A stretch of 64,000 nucleotides of DNA, from assembly GCA_029721515.1 (NCBI GenBank), contig CM056562.1:9288767-9352766 (forward strand). Reading direction: 5' to 3'. This document shows positions 34,853 through 48,700 of this stretch, in pieces (positions within the stretch are counted from its first letter, which is position 1; every line of letters starts with the position of its first letter). The notes beneath the pieces were generated by a model, which ran no database searches, was not told the DNA's origin, and was given only the letters and a program-made list of their open reading frames with translations. This DNA is from Synanceia verrucosa (lineage: Eukaryota > Chordata > Actinopteri > Perciformes > Synanceiidae). Position numbers and translations under genes: made by a program.

Positions 34853-37800
34853 CTGCAACAATGTAAATTCCCCCATTATTGGGATGAATAAAGGTTCGTC
34901 TTATCTTATCTTATCTTATCCTATAAGTGCAGTAAAACATCCATTTCCCTCTGAAAAGAATAAGCAGCACAGGATGGAAAATGCCAACACAGTATTTTTA
35001 TTTAACATGGAGTATGAGTGAGGTGTGGGATGTAACTTGACTCAACAGGTTATTGGTCCTCTTACAGGTGATCACGGTCTATGATATGGTGTATTGTGGC
35101 AGAATTAGGAACAAGTGCAGTTCATCACTTTAATGATGAACAGATCTGCCCACAGAGAGACTGAGACTGGCCCCCTACTGCTTCATGCTGTCTCCTGCAT
35201 TGGTTCAGACGTGGAAGTGCTCTGAAAGAGACACAGGGGAGGGTGGAAGATGCTAATCTGCACACGCTTTTTTTTTTTAAATTTTTGTCTCATTTCCACC
35301 GTTGAAGGCCTCTTTTTTAAAACAAGGGAGGGGAAAACTCTTCTATTCATTTTGAAAAGAGGCACTAACAAGGCTTTATTCTGAGGCAAAGGTTTGACCT
35401 GTGAATAGAGACTTCCACGTCTGTTTTGCTCTCCTCTCCCACTCCTCTGCCTCCACCAGTAAAGCCATCAGATAACAGTGGAGCTGACAGGTTGGCCAGA
35501 AATTAAGAGGGAGCGAGAGGTGTGGAAGGAGAGTTTGAATCATTTTTCAAGAGTGCCACAAAATACCCCCCACGGTTTCTCCCTCTGTGTGTCTCTTTCC
35601 TCTTACTACATAAGTCTATTTACAGTCGCCCAATTTATTTTCCACAGCTCGACCATCCTGCATTTGAAAGAAACCTCATCAAGTTGAGTCTCATGGGCCT
35701 TTGACTGAGAACTAGATGGACTCAATACCCTTGCGCTGTGGTATCCGTCAACCTGTCATTGTCCCTCTTCATCTCCCATCTTTTCTTCAGTCCTCTTTCT
35801 TCCTTAATCCCGCCTGTGCTCAGTGTTTGGATGTAGGAAACAGAGTGAGAGGAACAGAAAGTGACATGCTAATAGCTTGCCATCCGCATCTCAGATGAAC
35901 ATATTGATTGCTTGTCATTGTTGATAGAAATCATTGGGAGGGCAGCTTATTGGAGAGGTTTTCCAATAACGTGTTAATGGTGGGAATACCTCTTATTGCT
36001 GCAATGATTGGAGCTGTGAGTGATGTTTGTGGCTGAGCCACTCACCAGTCATTAAGCTTGCCTCCTGCTGCTATGCAAATCCACGATGCTGTTAAAGAGA
36101 GAGAATCAACAACTAGCCATTACCTCCCTTTGCCCATGGACGGCTTTACGTTAAAGTACCTCCACACTAAAATGTCTTTTGCTTATTGTTATTTCACTTG
36201 GATATTTGGCCTTCACCATGCAGAATGATGCAGCCTAACACATGAAGTCTGTTTTTACATTCATCTGCAGTGGAGAGAAAACATGTCTGTGTTCAGAGCA
36301 ACAAGCATGGCTGCAGATTCTCAGTCCTGGTTTGTTATGCTGGTGTTATGAAGGTGTTTCTAACTTTTCTCACACAAGTCAGATTTAAGAAGCTGCAGTC
36401 ACAACACATCTTCTCAAATCCTAACAGTGCTAAATTAACAATAACAGGCAATGGCTGTGGTGTTTACCATTATACAGTGTTTTTACTGCAGTGGCACATA
36501 GACAATCTAGTCCCTTATATTGAGCTCAGCCAGAAGGCTAACCCCCTTCCTATGTCTCTCTGAATGCTAGCAAAGATATTCACAGTTGAGAATACAAAAC
36601 AGACTTGTTCTCCTCTGGAAGATCATTCTTTCTTCTTCCTTGAGGGTGCTGCTGTTAATCATGAATGGCAGTGATATGTTATTGTAACTTCACTATGCCA
36701 AATCCTAGTGAGAGCCCTCCTTTTTCTCCCAATATATCACTGACACTATATAATTAAAACAACAACACGTGGGTGAGTCATATCCTGTGCAAAATATGAA
36801 ACAAATGCCTAGAGCTGCGAGTGGTGGGGGATGGGGGAGATTGGAGAGAGAAGTAAGAAGTAGACGACGCATGCCTCAGGGTCTAATTTGAACCATATAC
36901 TGCAGCTTCTCTGCAGCCATGTGGAGATGTAAGAGGACCCTGACAGAGAGTGTGAGAGGAAAGTTTAGGTGTTTGGTCCGAATCGGTACTAAAATATGTT
37001 TCAAGAAGTATTCTGAGAGAAACCTCTTGTTCTTATTTCAACTCCATTTGGGAGGCCAGCTCTTACTGCTCAGCCTGACAAGAGCCCTCTCATACAGCAA
37101 GTCCCTCTGCTTTTAGCTCAGGAGGCATCACCTCATAAGTCAGCAGGTCTTCCTCTTCGTTGTCACTGATACGCTGTAATAACCTCATCGAGAGCCGGGC
37201 CTCCGCTGTCCTCTCCTCCCTCTCAGCAGGTAACAGAGAGCAGGGATAGAGGGAGTGGATGGAGGGGGAGTGGAGGGTCAATCATCCAGATTCCTCACAT
37301 GTTTCCACCTCAGTGCTCCAGAGTGTTTGAAATAGCTGAGATGCCTGCAGATTGAGCTTACAGCGGAGCTCTGCTGAAAAGGGGCGCAGAAGGAAAAGGG
37401 GGGAAGCTGATGTTTGCAGCTCGAGACAAGAAGTTTGGTAGTTTCAACTCCTTCAAACTGCAGTGGGACAGCAAAGAGTAGAAGGAGGGACATGGGGCAC
37501 ACTGCAGGGTTGCAGAATAACTTCTGATCAAAATGTTTGCTTTCCCACCCACCAGACTGGCACCATAACTCATAAGAAAAACAACAGGACTTTTCAAGGA
37601 GAAACGCTGAGTAGAACTGACAACTTTATACATCTATATAAAATGTGTATAAAAGTGTGTTTTTTTCTGGAATTTTAACAGTGACATGGATTTCTCTCTC
37701 ACTTCTTTATTCACTCTCTTTGTTCTCTTTTTTCCACAGTTCAGTGTACACACATAAGCATTATGCACACACACACAAACACATTACACAGCTCATTTGG

Positions 37801-40800
37801 TTCAGAGAACAGGTCACTTCAGTCACTCTGGGTATGACTCATACTTTGCAAGTCAGGACTTAAGCCTCTGCTGACACTGTTGGGTTTTAGTTTGTTTTTT
37901 TTTTAGCATTCTGACAATCCTTTAGGAGTTAAATACAACAGCTAGTAAACGTTCATATTTAGAGAACGTACACAACAACTGATACTGTCACAAAGTCAGA
38001 GATTCATCAGTTCAGTGACTCAGTCGTAAAGAGCTTAGACAGTCTTAAAATACAGAATTTTCTTTATCACATCAATAAGCTGTATATTTATCTGGCTGTT
38101 TCATTTTTTATTTCTTAAATCAAGTGACAATGACCATGAAATGTCTTAAACCTTTTGCTTTGCAAACACAATGGTGTCATATGACAATTACATTAAAGCC
38201 TAGAAATAACCCACCAAGTCAGTAAACTACCTCAATATTATCCACTGTGCCTAACATTTGTTAGCATTATCTACCATAAACTACTGGTCATACCAGACTA
38301 AACTAAAGTTATAGAAGTTGTATCTGTCTAAATCTCCACCAGAAAGCTTCTTTCTAACTATTAAAACATTACAGAGAAGTGAGACTCTCAACAATGTAAA
38401 TATACTTCAGTCAGTATAGAAAATAAGACCAAATACTCAGTGTTATTGCTTGTTTAAATGAATATAATTTGCACCTTAGTCTTGCTTCCCTGTTAGTTAG
38501 ACATTAGCGCTGACTGCAGTGATCACTGCAGTCCCAGCAGCAGGAAGTCAGGTTAAACATTACGTGGTGTACAGAGCCGAACTGTTCCCCAGAACTAGCA
38601 CAGCTGGTGACATCTCACAGGATGTGAGCTTTGTAGTACCTATAATCTACTGCTCTTACCAGCAGCACTACCCTCTGCTATGAAGAGAACTGATGCTATC
38701 TTTGAGGATGTCCTCATGGACTCTCTTTTAAGGCAGTGGGTTTCTAAAATACTTTCACAGCATTTTGAAAGCAGGTGTTTTCTATTGAGAGTCTTTTACA
38801 CCATTTGAAGAGGAGCGCTGCCTGTCATCTGGCTGATCTTTAGAGAACGTCAATTGTTGCAGACAGTGATAAAGCAAAGACTAAGAGGGTGGAAGAAACA
38901 AGCCGAAAGTATCTGTGGTGTATCTGGAGTGCCCACCTCAGGCAGAGCCATGCATTCCCAGTACACACATAGCTTTCATTGGGATTATAGATTGAGGCCC
39001 AGGGAATAAATCCTGAGGCCAGTGAATGGGCTGTCTGACCTTTAACCCTGGGGCAGAGAAAAGACTCTACTCTATGTCGTGATGTCATCAGCAAGTCATT
39101 ACCAGCAAGGCTCTCAACACCTCTACCATCCCACCCTGACTCACTCTGCTCAGCTGCTATTGGACAAGCACCTAAATCACTCTGCAGGGTGGCAGTTATA
39201 GACTTGACCTTGGCTTGGTGCTGTTTTCCATTCCCTGTTCCCACATTTAACTCTGATTATTGTTTCTCTGTGTCTCTACTCACTGCTCGGTCCAGTGGCA
39301 GGAGCACAAAATAGTAAGTTATGGGTGCAATAAATAATAATGCTCCATCATGTTTTATTTATGCCACTCATCTAGCAAGTCTGATCGAGTTCCTAATTGT
39401 TATTGTTCCAGGCTGTGCTACATGGCTATTTGAAGGAAACGGTTTATCCAGGAGATATTTGAATATGTTTGACACGGGCATGTTTGCCCTTGTGTGGTTG
39501 ACAGAGTTTGTTGAATCACAACTATGGCATTGAGGCAAAGCATATGTTTTCTTAAGCGACGATGAGGTGAGCTGAGGTTAACTATTTTGACCGTGAACGC
39601 CAGTCTGAGGCCTAATTTGAGCTGAGCGGTCTCCCGAGGAGTCACCTCCTTACCAGAGCCATGACCTTTGACCCCCTCAAGCTGCTTCTGCACTACATCC
39701 ACATAGATAGATAGAGGAATAGAGGAAAAGTGACAGAGATGTATGTCTTATTAAACACCCTGCATCCTGATAAATAACGCTTGTGTAAACATTAAAGCAC
39801 CATAGCCCTCAAAATACAAGTTTAAAAAGGTCAGAGTTAGATTTCCTGTTTTTTTTCCCTGCTGTTTACAAAATGTCTCATACTCAGTAACAGTGGAGCG
39901 ACTGTGAGCAAGCTGGCTTGACTCAAGGCTTCAGGTTGCAGCATGCCTACCTCTGTAGCTGACTGACAGATTTACATTATCCTCTACCACATTTTTCTGC
40001 ACTTGCATGTCCTAATCATGCTGTTGAGCACTGGTATCCCCTGGAAAACCCATCTCTCAGCATCTATCCATTTCTCCACCATTTTTCCACCCTCTTGCCC
40101 ACGGCAATGGCAGAAACCCTGAGCTCTGCAAAGCAACACAGATTAAAAACTCCACCAGGCCCATAAAATAACCAAGTATTTATGAAGGCACCTGGATAGA
40201 CTTCTCTGCAGAACTAAATGCCCCACAAGACAAAAGACCTATTGACTAGTTCATTTATATGAAAGATTATACCTATACCAACCTTGGAGACTTGCCGGGA
40301 AAAGTCTTCACAGTTCTCTTCATGTAAACAGACGTGCATGAATGGACATGTGTTGACTAATGTACACCTCACTCGTTGGAAAACTGTACCACACAAATAA
40401 ATTAATCAAGGTGAATGCTACACTTCCTCTCAAAGCACTTAGCAGTTTAGATGCCCTGTTAGTGCCTGTTCCATCAATCATGATCAAATCACTCTGGAAA
40501 ATGGGATGAGGCCAGCATCTCTCTTTGCTAAAGGAGCAGCAGTTTAGCAAAAAATGGTAGGACTGTAAATGTGGCTTGTGCTGAACGGCAGCAAAGAAAT
40601 ACAACTGTGAGTTGAAATGTTTATCAGTAAAGGATTTAGTTTACTTCACTAATGATATGTAATATAAAGGGGTTTCCAGGTCGTAACCAATGGCTTTTTA
40701 TCAGTGGTTATTCAATCATCTATTAATTCCTTATAGATACATTTAACAACAACTTGGGGTTGCCAGATTGTAAAAAAAAGTCTCATTATCTTTCATGATA

Positions 40801-42300
40801 ATTTCCTTTGAATTTTTAGCTTGAATCAATAAAAAGGACCCTCCACGATGGACCATTCTACCTGCAGTTATAACTGGAGTAATAATCAGTTTATATGACT
40901 CTCAGTTAGAGTTTACTACTCTAGACTTGGTAATCTATAGTTTTTGAAGAACACTTAATAATGACTACTTCACTTTCCAATAAGCATCAGCTCTACAGTT
41001 ATTCCATAATATATTATTAATAAATTAAATTGCACAAGTACATGACTACAAGCACCAGGACATACACTAACTGATTTTATGCAAGTTAGTGCAACACATT
41101 CGTTCTGCAAACCATTATTAAACTACTCAAGAATCATTAATAAAACCAGAAGTTACAACTTAGAAATATTCTAGATAACACACTCTAAATAAAGCATATC
41201 TTGTTGATAATATTGTGTTTGGGTTTTAGTCGTGTATAACCAAGCATATACATTGATCACTTAAGAAGTAATCCCCTTGAGCATTTATAATGTACTAGTT
41301 GGTATTACCTAATGTATGTTTAGTCTGTGTGAGTATTTGCTGTGAGTGAGCGTTTGCTGTAATTAAATGTACAACCAGTGCAGCTCTGTGGGAAAATCTC
41401 AGTTTCTAATTGCTGTCCCAGTGAAAGTCAAGGAGACACACCTTGTAAGCTGATCCCTGGGAATCCTGATGTTCACACTGAACGACACTGCCCTGTCTCT
41501 TCCATTGGTCTGTATGACTGAGCTTGGGTAAACCTGCAGCAGAAAACTCCCCCACTCCAAACACACAAACACCCCTCTCAACCCCGGCCCGGCCCCTTGC
41601 CTGTGCTACCCAGCACGAGCTGTCACTCCTTTAGTATGTCACTGTAATTCACAGTGACAACAAACAACTTGCCATGCTACACACTACCCGTGATCCCTCA
41701 CAGAGAAGGGGAGGGGGCAGTGGGGACATTTAGGAGAGGACAAAGAGAAAGAGAAAAGGGTACAGGGTAGAAGGAAAAGGCTGAAGGGAGGGGATGCAGT
41801 TGTCATGCATGTAAAACTGTCGTATCAAACATATTTTACTATTTTCTTCCACATTATGATGTCCTGCTGCAATGTAGCAGAAAGAAAAACACGATTAATA
41901 TTTGGCTGCATATAGTAATTCCAAAAGGCCACAAAGAGGCTGACAATCAATGGTCCTGTCACAGGGATTGATAGGTTGAGAAATAGTAGGCTGGTGACCT
42001 CTGACCCCGAACCATAGAAAAAAGACAGAGGTGGTGTAAGGGTGGGGGGCAGTTTAAGTTTCAAACCCTTTCTCAAATGCTTCACTTAGTTCAAGGTTTT
42101 GTACAAGTGTGAGGAGCACTTAAAAAAGTAGACAAAAAGCCAGGCAGGGAACTGGAGGAAGAATACCAATCAGTAAAGAAATAGTAATGTCATGGAAATA
42201 GGAGGGAGAAGGTAAGGCTGGGAGCAAAGAGGGGGAGAAAGAGAAAAAAAAGCAACATGACCCAAGGTTCAGCTGAAGACAAGGCATAAATCAAAGATGG
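34451..42300. other. Intergenic region, fgfr2-proximal part
   Basis: No gene was recognised. The stretch holds a compound (TA)n(TG)n microsatellite with a LINE-like tail (34,766-34,922), a repeat-free candidate regulatory segment at 35,880-36,140 with an ATGCAAAT octamer at 36,073-36,080, and a 22-bp perfect palindrome at 38,512-38,533. ORFs here are short and lack family resemblance. Confidence 0.5.
34766..34922 (+). repeat. Compound (TA)n(TG)n microsatellite with LINE-like 3' tail
   Basis: About 48 nt of TA repeat (34,766-34,813) is followed by about 36 nt of TG repeat (34,815-34,849). Next comes TGCAACAATGTAAATTCCCC, TTGGGATGAATAAAGGTTCG and four copies of TTATC. The AATTCCCC...GGGATNAATAAAG-plus-short-repeat pattern resembles the 3' end of fish L2/Rex-type non-LTR elements, which end in short tandem repeats. 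Only the tail is present. Confidence 0.5.
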
Positions 42301-42842
42301 CGTGAAAACACCTTTGGGCTCTCTGTTTTGCTTTCCAACCGAGGAGCCAAATTGTTCTCTAACAGAGCGCAGCCACTTCTGAGCCTTGATGTGCTAATAG
42401 TACTGATCAGTTGTTGTTTATCTAGCATTACTCTGAAGAGCCAAATCAATCACTGGGTAAACATTAGCCAGGGTGCAGAGAGCTGGAGGGCGGGAAACTC
42501 TTTCAGGGAAATAGAAGGAATTCACTCTCAGTGTGACAGACAAGGCAACCTCTCAACCAGGCTGGGTTAAGAAGTAGGAGTAAGAGTGGGAACACAGACA
42601 TGTATTATTTTTTCATAAATTATCAAATTGCATGTATCAGTGATGTGAGATAACTCATTCAATGGTCCATGTCGTCATCATGCTCTGGTGCATGCGCAAC
42701 ACAGTGGTGGTCCCTGTGAGCCTTGTGTATTTCACTGGATGTCGTCTGTTTCCATCATCAGCCCCCGGCCAGTCTGGTCTGGGAACTTGTTTACTCCAGT
42801 GCAGCGACATAGAAATGCATGCATTGATTCCTTGGTTAGGAT

Positions 42843-43070
42843 GTAGAGTAGAGGAGATTAAAGTATATTTGAGTAGGATAAAGTATGGCAGAATAAAATA
42901 CTGCCATGTAAAGCAGATATTAGTGGTGCCAGTATAGCATGTAAAAGTACAGAAGAGCAGAGTACATTAGAGTGAAAAAGTAGTGTCGAGTAGAATAAAG
43001 TACAAAATAATATAATTTGAGAGGGTGGTGTCAGTAAAGAGGTCAGTAAAGTAGAGTACAGTAGAAAGAG
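42843..43070. repeat. Degenerate AGTA-rich low-complexity repeat
   Basis: Words such as GTAGAGTA, AGTAGAATAAAGTAC and GTAAAAGTACAG recur without a fixed period. It is a decayed simple repeat with no coding content. Confidence 0.5.
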
Positions 43071-45428
43071 ACATATCTTTATTAATATCCTTATTATTCC
43101 CAGAGGTTTTCATTGAAAACAAACACTCTGACGACAGATGACTGGATTTCATTTGTTCTGCCTCATGCTAGTAGATGGAGGCACCATCTGGGTGTCAGGC
43201 TGCTTGACTGGTGGGTGAACTGCCTGTCTACGGTGTAGGGGTCTTTTGGGGGTGTCAGGCCATGTGTCCCCTCTGGGGGGGTGGCAAAGGGGTCCTGGTG
43301 AGCCTTGTAGCCTGTGACCATGATGCCTGTTCCCCTGACCTGGAGCACCACCCCTCACCCCAAACAAGGCACACGCATCTAAACACACATTTGCACAATA
43401 ACAGGTCACGAGCTCAATCCATTAACACTCTGTTTGCTTTTTATATCTTACAATGTTATGAAAAGCACACGTCTAAAGGTTGCAAAACAATTGAAAAGCT
43501 GGCGACCAGATCCCCACTCAGGATCTGGTAGATATTAGAAACACCAAAATACAGTCCAGGAGAACAGGACAATATTAGGAATATATGCCTCTAAATTTGT
43601 ATGAAAACATATTCTGCTATGCCTTTATATTGTTGTCCCAACTTCAAACACATTGCTGTTTCAAGCTGGATGGGATGAAGAATCCACCGCACTTGCAACA
43701 GGCCTCCCATCCCAAACACACACAATGCAGACATGTAAGAGGATGTAGCTTCAATTTAATAAAATATAGTTTAGATTCACCTTTTACACCAGAATCACAT
43801 AAAAATACAGTCTGACTCTGTGAGTGACCTCGTCGTTTTGTGTTTTAGTGTGTTCGATGTGTTTCAGCAGTAATGAATTTGTAATCCAATAAACATCTGA
43901 AGTTATCGAAGAAAGCTCCATAAACTTCAGTGATCAAGCCAACAGCATGTTGCACAACTCCATACTGTGTACAGACGATGAATTAAACAGCACACACACA
44001 ACTCCAAGGGAATCCACGTGAAGCACATACACACAGAGTTGTAATTGGGCTTTGAGAATATAAGTGTGGGTGTGGGCTCATCTGCCCCTGGTATCCGGGC
44101 TCTGTGTTTGGGGGGGGCCACAGGCAGACTGCTGCTGGCGTGGAGTCTGAATAGACCGGCGGCTGAGCAAAGAGAGCTGTGTGCACATGGCCTCCATGGC
44201 TAATCTGCTAATGTATTCCAGAGGTCAGGAGGGTTTCGCACCAAATCAATGGAGGGATTTACACAGCTTTCCCCTGGAATGTGCTCCATCCGCACTCTGC
44301 TTCGCGGAAAACATCCACCTCTGCTTTGCCAGGCCGTCCAATTTTCCGCGACATTTAACCACAAAAAAGGAAGAGTGAATCCAAAAAAAAAACAGTGTGC
44401 AGTGAAGCACTCCCTTACCCGTCTCTTCTCTTATGCATGTCCACCACAGAAAGTCAGCTACGATAGCTGTTTTACTGCTGAGATGCTCTGGTGCCCTTGA
44501 CACTATGTCCAACCTCATATAGCCCGGTGACACAGAGATCACTGAGCAGTGATGTAAGATAGCTTTTCAATACGAATGGAAAAGGTGAAAAGCCACAGTT
44601 TGTGGCTGTATCCTCTATACTCCAAACTGACCTTAAAGGTAAGAGAATAAGCTTGAAACCCCAGTCCAAGTGAGAAAATCTGTGTTCCATCAACATCTAG
44701 TGTTCTCATAACACAAAGCACTATTAAGGCACCCACTGAACATCTCAAAGGTCAACTGAAATGGATAAAACATGGAAATTCAGACAGACACATAGATTTG
44801 ATTTTCCCTACTGTCAGCTGTGCACATATTATGTTATCAGTCCTGAACCTGCATCACCATGTTGGACTTGCACTGCAACCAATTGGTGAAATGAAAACAT
44901 TCTCTCTTAGTAGATAAAAAAGCATGTACAATTGAGCAAGATTTTGAGCATGCTGTAAGATATTGTGGTTTAGATGTGGTGTAAAATATCTTTAAAGCAA
45001 GTTGTTCTGCAACTGTTAAAAAAGTAAAAAAAAAAAAAAAACTCAGATGAAGGATTGAAAATTTCACTCAGTTGTTTGAGGTACATTCAGGCATCGAGGC
45101 ATAAAGTGATGACTGTAAAACAGAGAAAGAGAAAGGGATGAGAACAACTATCAGGGAGGGAAAGTGGCCCACTCTACAGCTTAACACTCAACATTTCTGA
45201 TATGAAATCTCCTTATCTGTAGTGTGTCTGTGTGTGTTTTATGTGAGTGTGTGTCAGTAAGGTCTTGTGTGCTCGTAGGAATGCACCGCTCGATCCCTCC
45301 TCTCCTCTCTGTCTCTGGTTGTTGGACCGGGCCTGGCTCAGGTCATAAATAAGCCGGCCGTGGAGAGAGGAGGACATCTGAACCCAGACACACAGACGTA
45401 GAGTATAGGGGCCCTGGCCTTATATCCA

Positions 45429-45429
<1 letters not shown>

Positions 45430-45470
<41 letters not shown>
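45430..45470. repeat. (CA)20 microsatellite
   Basis: Perfect dinucleotide array in intergenic DNA. Confidence 0.95.
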
Positions 45471-45473
<3 letters not shown>

Positions 45474-46657
45474 CCAGGGCGGCTCACTTTCACTGCCCTT
45501 TAACTCCGTTATAGAGGTCATAGGTCAGATTCATATAAATGTGTTCAGCTCTACACACTTTGAACGGGAGATTGATGTTCAGCTCCACGTCTTATATTAT
45601 TCTTTCACATATCTGTCTCAGGGCAGTATATGTTTGGTATGACTCCCATAAGGAAGGTTGATAAAAAGCAGCATTTATGTACGTATATAGTGGATTTATA
45701 GTGTAGATATTTGGAGGGATGAACTATAAAGTGAGATCTCAATCTTTGCTCAGCATTGCAGATGTTTTAATCTGACCCCACACTTGATGTTACATGCAAT
45801 GTATCACACAGTGAAACCCATCAAATAATCTTATTCTCTCTTCTTCTCTTGTCATACCTTCCCTCCTTAATGCTAACTTTGCCATCCTTCTCTGTCATGT
45901 AGCAGATCTGTCTGCGACTGCTCGCTTCACTGCTGCAGTGCTACATGATCTGTTTACCAATAGTGTGTTTAGCTGCCAGGCAGAGGGAGAGAAACGACAA
46001 AAGGCTGTTTTGAGGGGATCAGAATGGACTCACAGTTGGCCTGAAGCTCAGTATCTGTAAGACGATCGTGATCTGATGGTCTCAGCAGAAGGAACATTTG
46101 AACACATGTTTTTTGTCATTTAATCCACAGAAGTAGCTGAAACCATGGTTTAAAATGTTGTATTTTCTTGCTGAGAACTAGGTGAGAAGACGTTGTTACC
46201 TTTAGACTTTTCCTTGTTTCAGTCTTGGTGCTAAACGGTACTGATTCTCCTCAGACTGTTAGGTTGTATGAAGTTGTATTGATATCTCCATTTTAGAGTT
46301 TAAATGAGAGAAGGGTTAGTTTTATCCTCCTCTCTGAACCTCCAGCCCAGCCCATCAAGTTCACCCACATTTCCCCCTTGTTCATCTCCCCCCCTCTACA
46401 TGAGGCTGACCCCCACCCAGCCTCTTGTTCAGACCCCATCCTCCTTATTGACATGATCTCTCCATTTATCTGTCAGAGTGTTTCCTGTGCACGGGGTGAT
46501 GGGGGTCAGCAGTTTGATAAACCCATAAAAGCCCCCCAAGTCAGCCCATGAAGGCCTCGGATGGCCTCTGTCACCCGTTCCCACAGCCCTGCTGTCTGTC
46601 AGCCTCTATGACTGACAAGCGCTGTCACCCCACACCCCAACGCTCACACCCATTCCT

Positions 46658-46659
<2 letters not shown>

Positions 46660-46689
<30 letters not shown>
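46660..46689. repeat. (AC)15 microsatellite
   Basis: Perfect dinucleotide array in intergenic DNA. Confidence 0.95.
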
Positions 46690-46984
46690 TTAAATATCAT
46701 TCTGTCTAGGCCTGCCCCTCACTAATATGATTTACAAAAGCTTCAGCCTCACACTCTTGCCCCTTTTCAGTAGACCAGTGGAAGAGGAGGGGAGGAGAAA
46801 GTGTGGGCATGGTGCCCAGTGACTCCACCTCCTCCAGTTATGAACAGGAGCGCATTCTGTCTTTTCCTCTGGCCCTCCAGACACTTTGAGGAGGATCAAT
46901 GCACCATGCTAACTCTCCAGTGTGAAAAGACTGACACTGATGCCACCCTCCCTCCTGGCACAATGACACAGATGCTGCTGCCAG

Positions 46985-47385
46985 TGAAAATGTCATAATA
47001 TACTATGCCATAAAAACAACACAAAAATGAAAATGCATAATATGTCAGTACTGTTGTGAAAGTAGCTGTAGAAGTCGAAGGCACAGATGTAGTTTGTGAA
47101 TGAATTGTTTATGTTGTCCTTCTATTTCTTTTCCTCACAGATTCTCTGGAGAACATTTTGAGCTCATTTCATCCATGTCTTCTTATAGAATATGGACACT
47201 AATTTTAGACTTTTTCAAGAAGTTTGAAGCATATTATTATGTGATTTTTTCTTCATTAAATTGACAATACAACTGACATAAGTTGATTTATGACATTTTT
47301 GAACATACCATAGCATGCCTATTCATGGCATACCATAATAATACTGTTTAATGACTTTTATCACATAATAAAGCATAAAATCTTT

Positions 47386-47424
<39 letters not shown>

Positions 47425-47790
47425 CATACATTAAATAAACATATTCTAAATTAATGTTTTTACAATTCAATTTACAATTTATCTTTTTTCGACATACTAT
47501 ACAATGACATTTTTATTACATGTGCACATATACTACACCGACTTTTTATGATTTGTTTTTACTTTTTATAGGATGCTACTGAAGTCACACCATAATAAGA
47601 TTGCTCCATAACTCTTTTCAGTAAATTTTCAACATACCATACTATGACATTTCTTCATGAAATTTGGACATGAACTAAATGCACTTTCTTATGACATTGT
47701 TTGATAGAATGACTCTTCATGTTATACTACAATAATGTTTTCATGAAACTTTGACTTCTTTTCATTAAATCTTTGACATAGTTTTCAACA
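46985..47790. repeat. Degenerate AT-rich repeat block (ACATACTAT words)
   Basis: Variants of (C/G)ACATACTATACTATGACAT and TTTTTCATNAAATTTGACAT recur through the block, for example near 47,303, 47,489, 47,628 and 47,690. It looks like a decayed minisatellite, interrupted by a (CA)n array at 47,387-47,422. Unit length is irregular. Confidence 0.5.
47387..47422. repeat. (AC)18 microsatellite
   Basis: Perfect dinucleotide array inside the degenerate AT-rich repeat block. Confidence 0.95.
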
Positions 47791-48621
47791 ATAACAATCA
47801 TTCACACAATCATTCAAATATACAAAAATCATATAATTTTACAGTTGCAGTTCCCATCTGTGTACAGACAGTTGTGTTTTTCAGGTACACCTCTCCTCAC
47901 CTTGATGCTCCTTCCTCAACATTTTGTGTCTTTTCACCACAGAGAAAATGTTGTCTCAGTTTGTCTGCCTAACATTCCTTTGTAACATCATCCAGTAAGA
48001 CTTCATATCTAAATGACGAATAAAAGTGCCAGTCTTAACATCCAACAAACCTGAAATTAAAAGCCATACAAGAATAATAAAATTTTATTTAAACTTGAAG
48101 AGTTTCATTCATTTCAAGTTGAACATTCAAACAAACATTGGTGCTTGAAAAAGGTGGATATTTGAACTGATGAATGATCTTGATTTGATTTTGATTTATT
48201 TTGTCATTAATTAATTTCATACAATGAAGCTTGTGGGAAAATGTGTTTTTAGGATACACTAAATTACATCAGCTCACAATTCAAGGAATAAAAATTAGAA
48301 CCTGTGGCCATTTGTGTCACACCAAAAAGGGTTTGATGAATCTCTCTATCTGTCCAGGTTTGCACCCTACACTGTACAGACACCCAGCGACAGCCCCATA
48401 TCTCACCCCTGCACTGAAGGCTGGGGGTGGGTATCCCAGCCAGCGGAGGACTGGTCCTGTCTCCAGACACACATCAGTGTGATGGAAAGTGGCCTTTGCA
48501 GGCCAGGAACTCAACTCACCCTGTCTGGAGCCAGCTGCTTTAAAGAACCAGAGGAGAATTAAGAGGAAACTTATGGGAGGGAGAGAGGAGGCTTTCTGTC
48601 AGAAGATGAGATAATCTGAAG

Positions 48622-48622
<1 letters not shown>

Positions 48623-48654
<32 letters not shown>
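48623..48654. repeat. (AC)16 microsatellite
   Basis: Perfect dinucleotide array in intergenic DNA. Confidence 0.95.
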
Positions 48655-48659
<5 letters not shown>

Positions 48660-48700
48660 ATATGGTGGAAAACACAAGGCAAGAAAAATGCACTTTGGAA

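Larger units (their letters stand above)
42301..48700. other. Intergenic region, repeat-rich middle part
   Basis: No gene was recognised. It contains a low-complexity stretch of degenerate AGTA/GTAGAGTA words (about 42,843-43,070), four (CA)n arrays (45,430-45,470; 46,660-46,689; 47,387-47,422; 48,623-48,654) and a degenerate AT-rich repeat block (about 46,985-47,790). Confidence 0.5.

Noticed and set aside
34589..34891. 100-codon plus-strand frame
   Set aside because: Its C-terminal half is translated (TA)n(TG)n microsatellite and the rest has no recognisable domain.
43149..43531. Overlapping frames on both strands as a small gene
   Set aside because: No domain, no splice support, and the region is ordinary GC-richer intergenic DNA.
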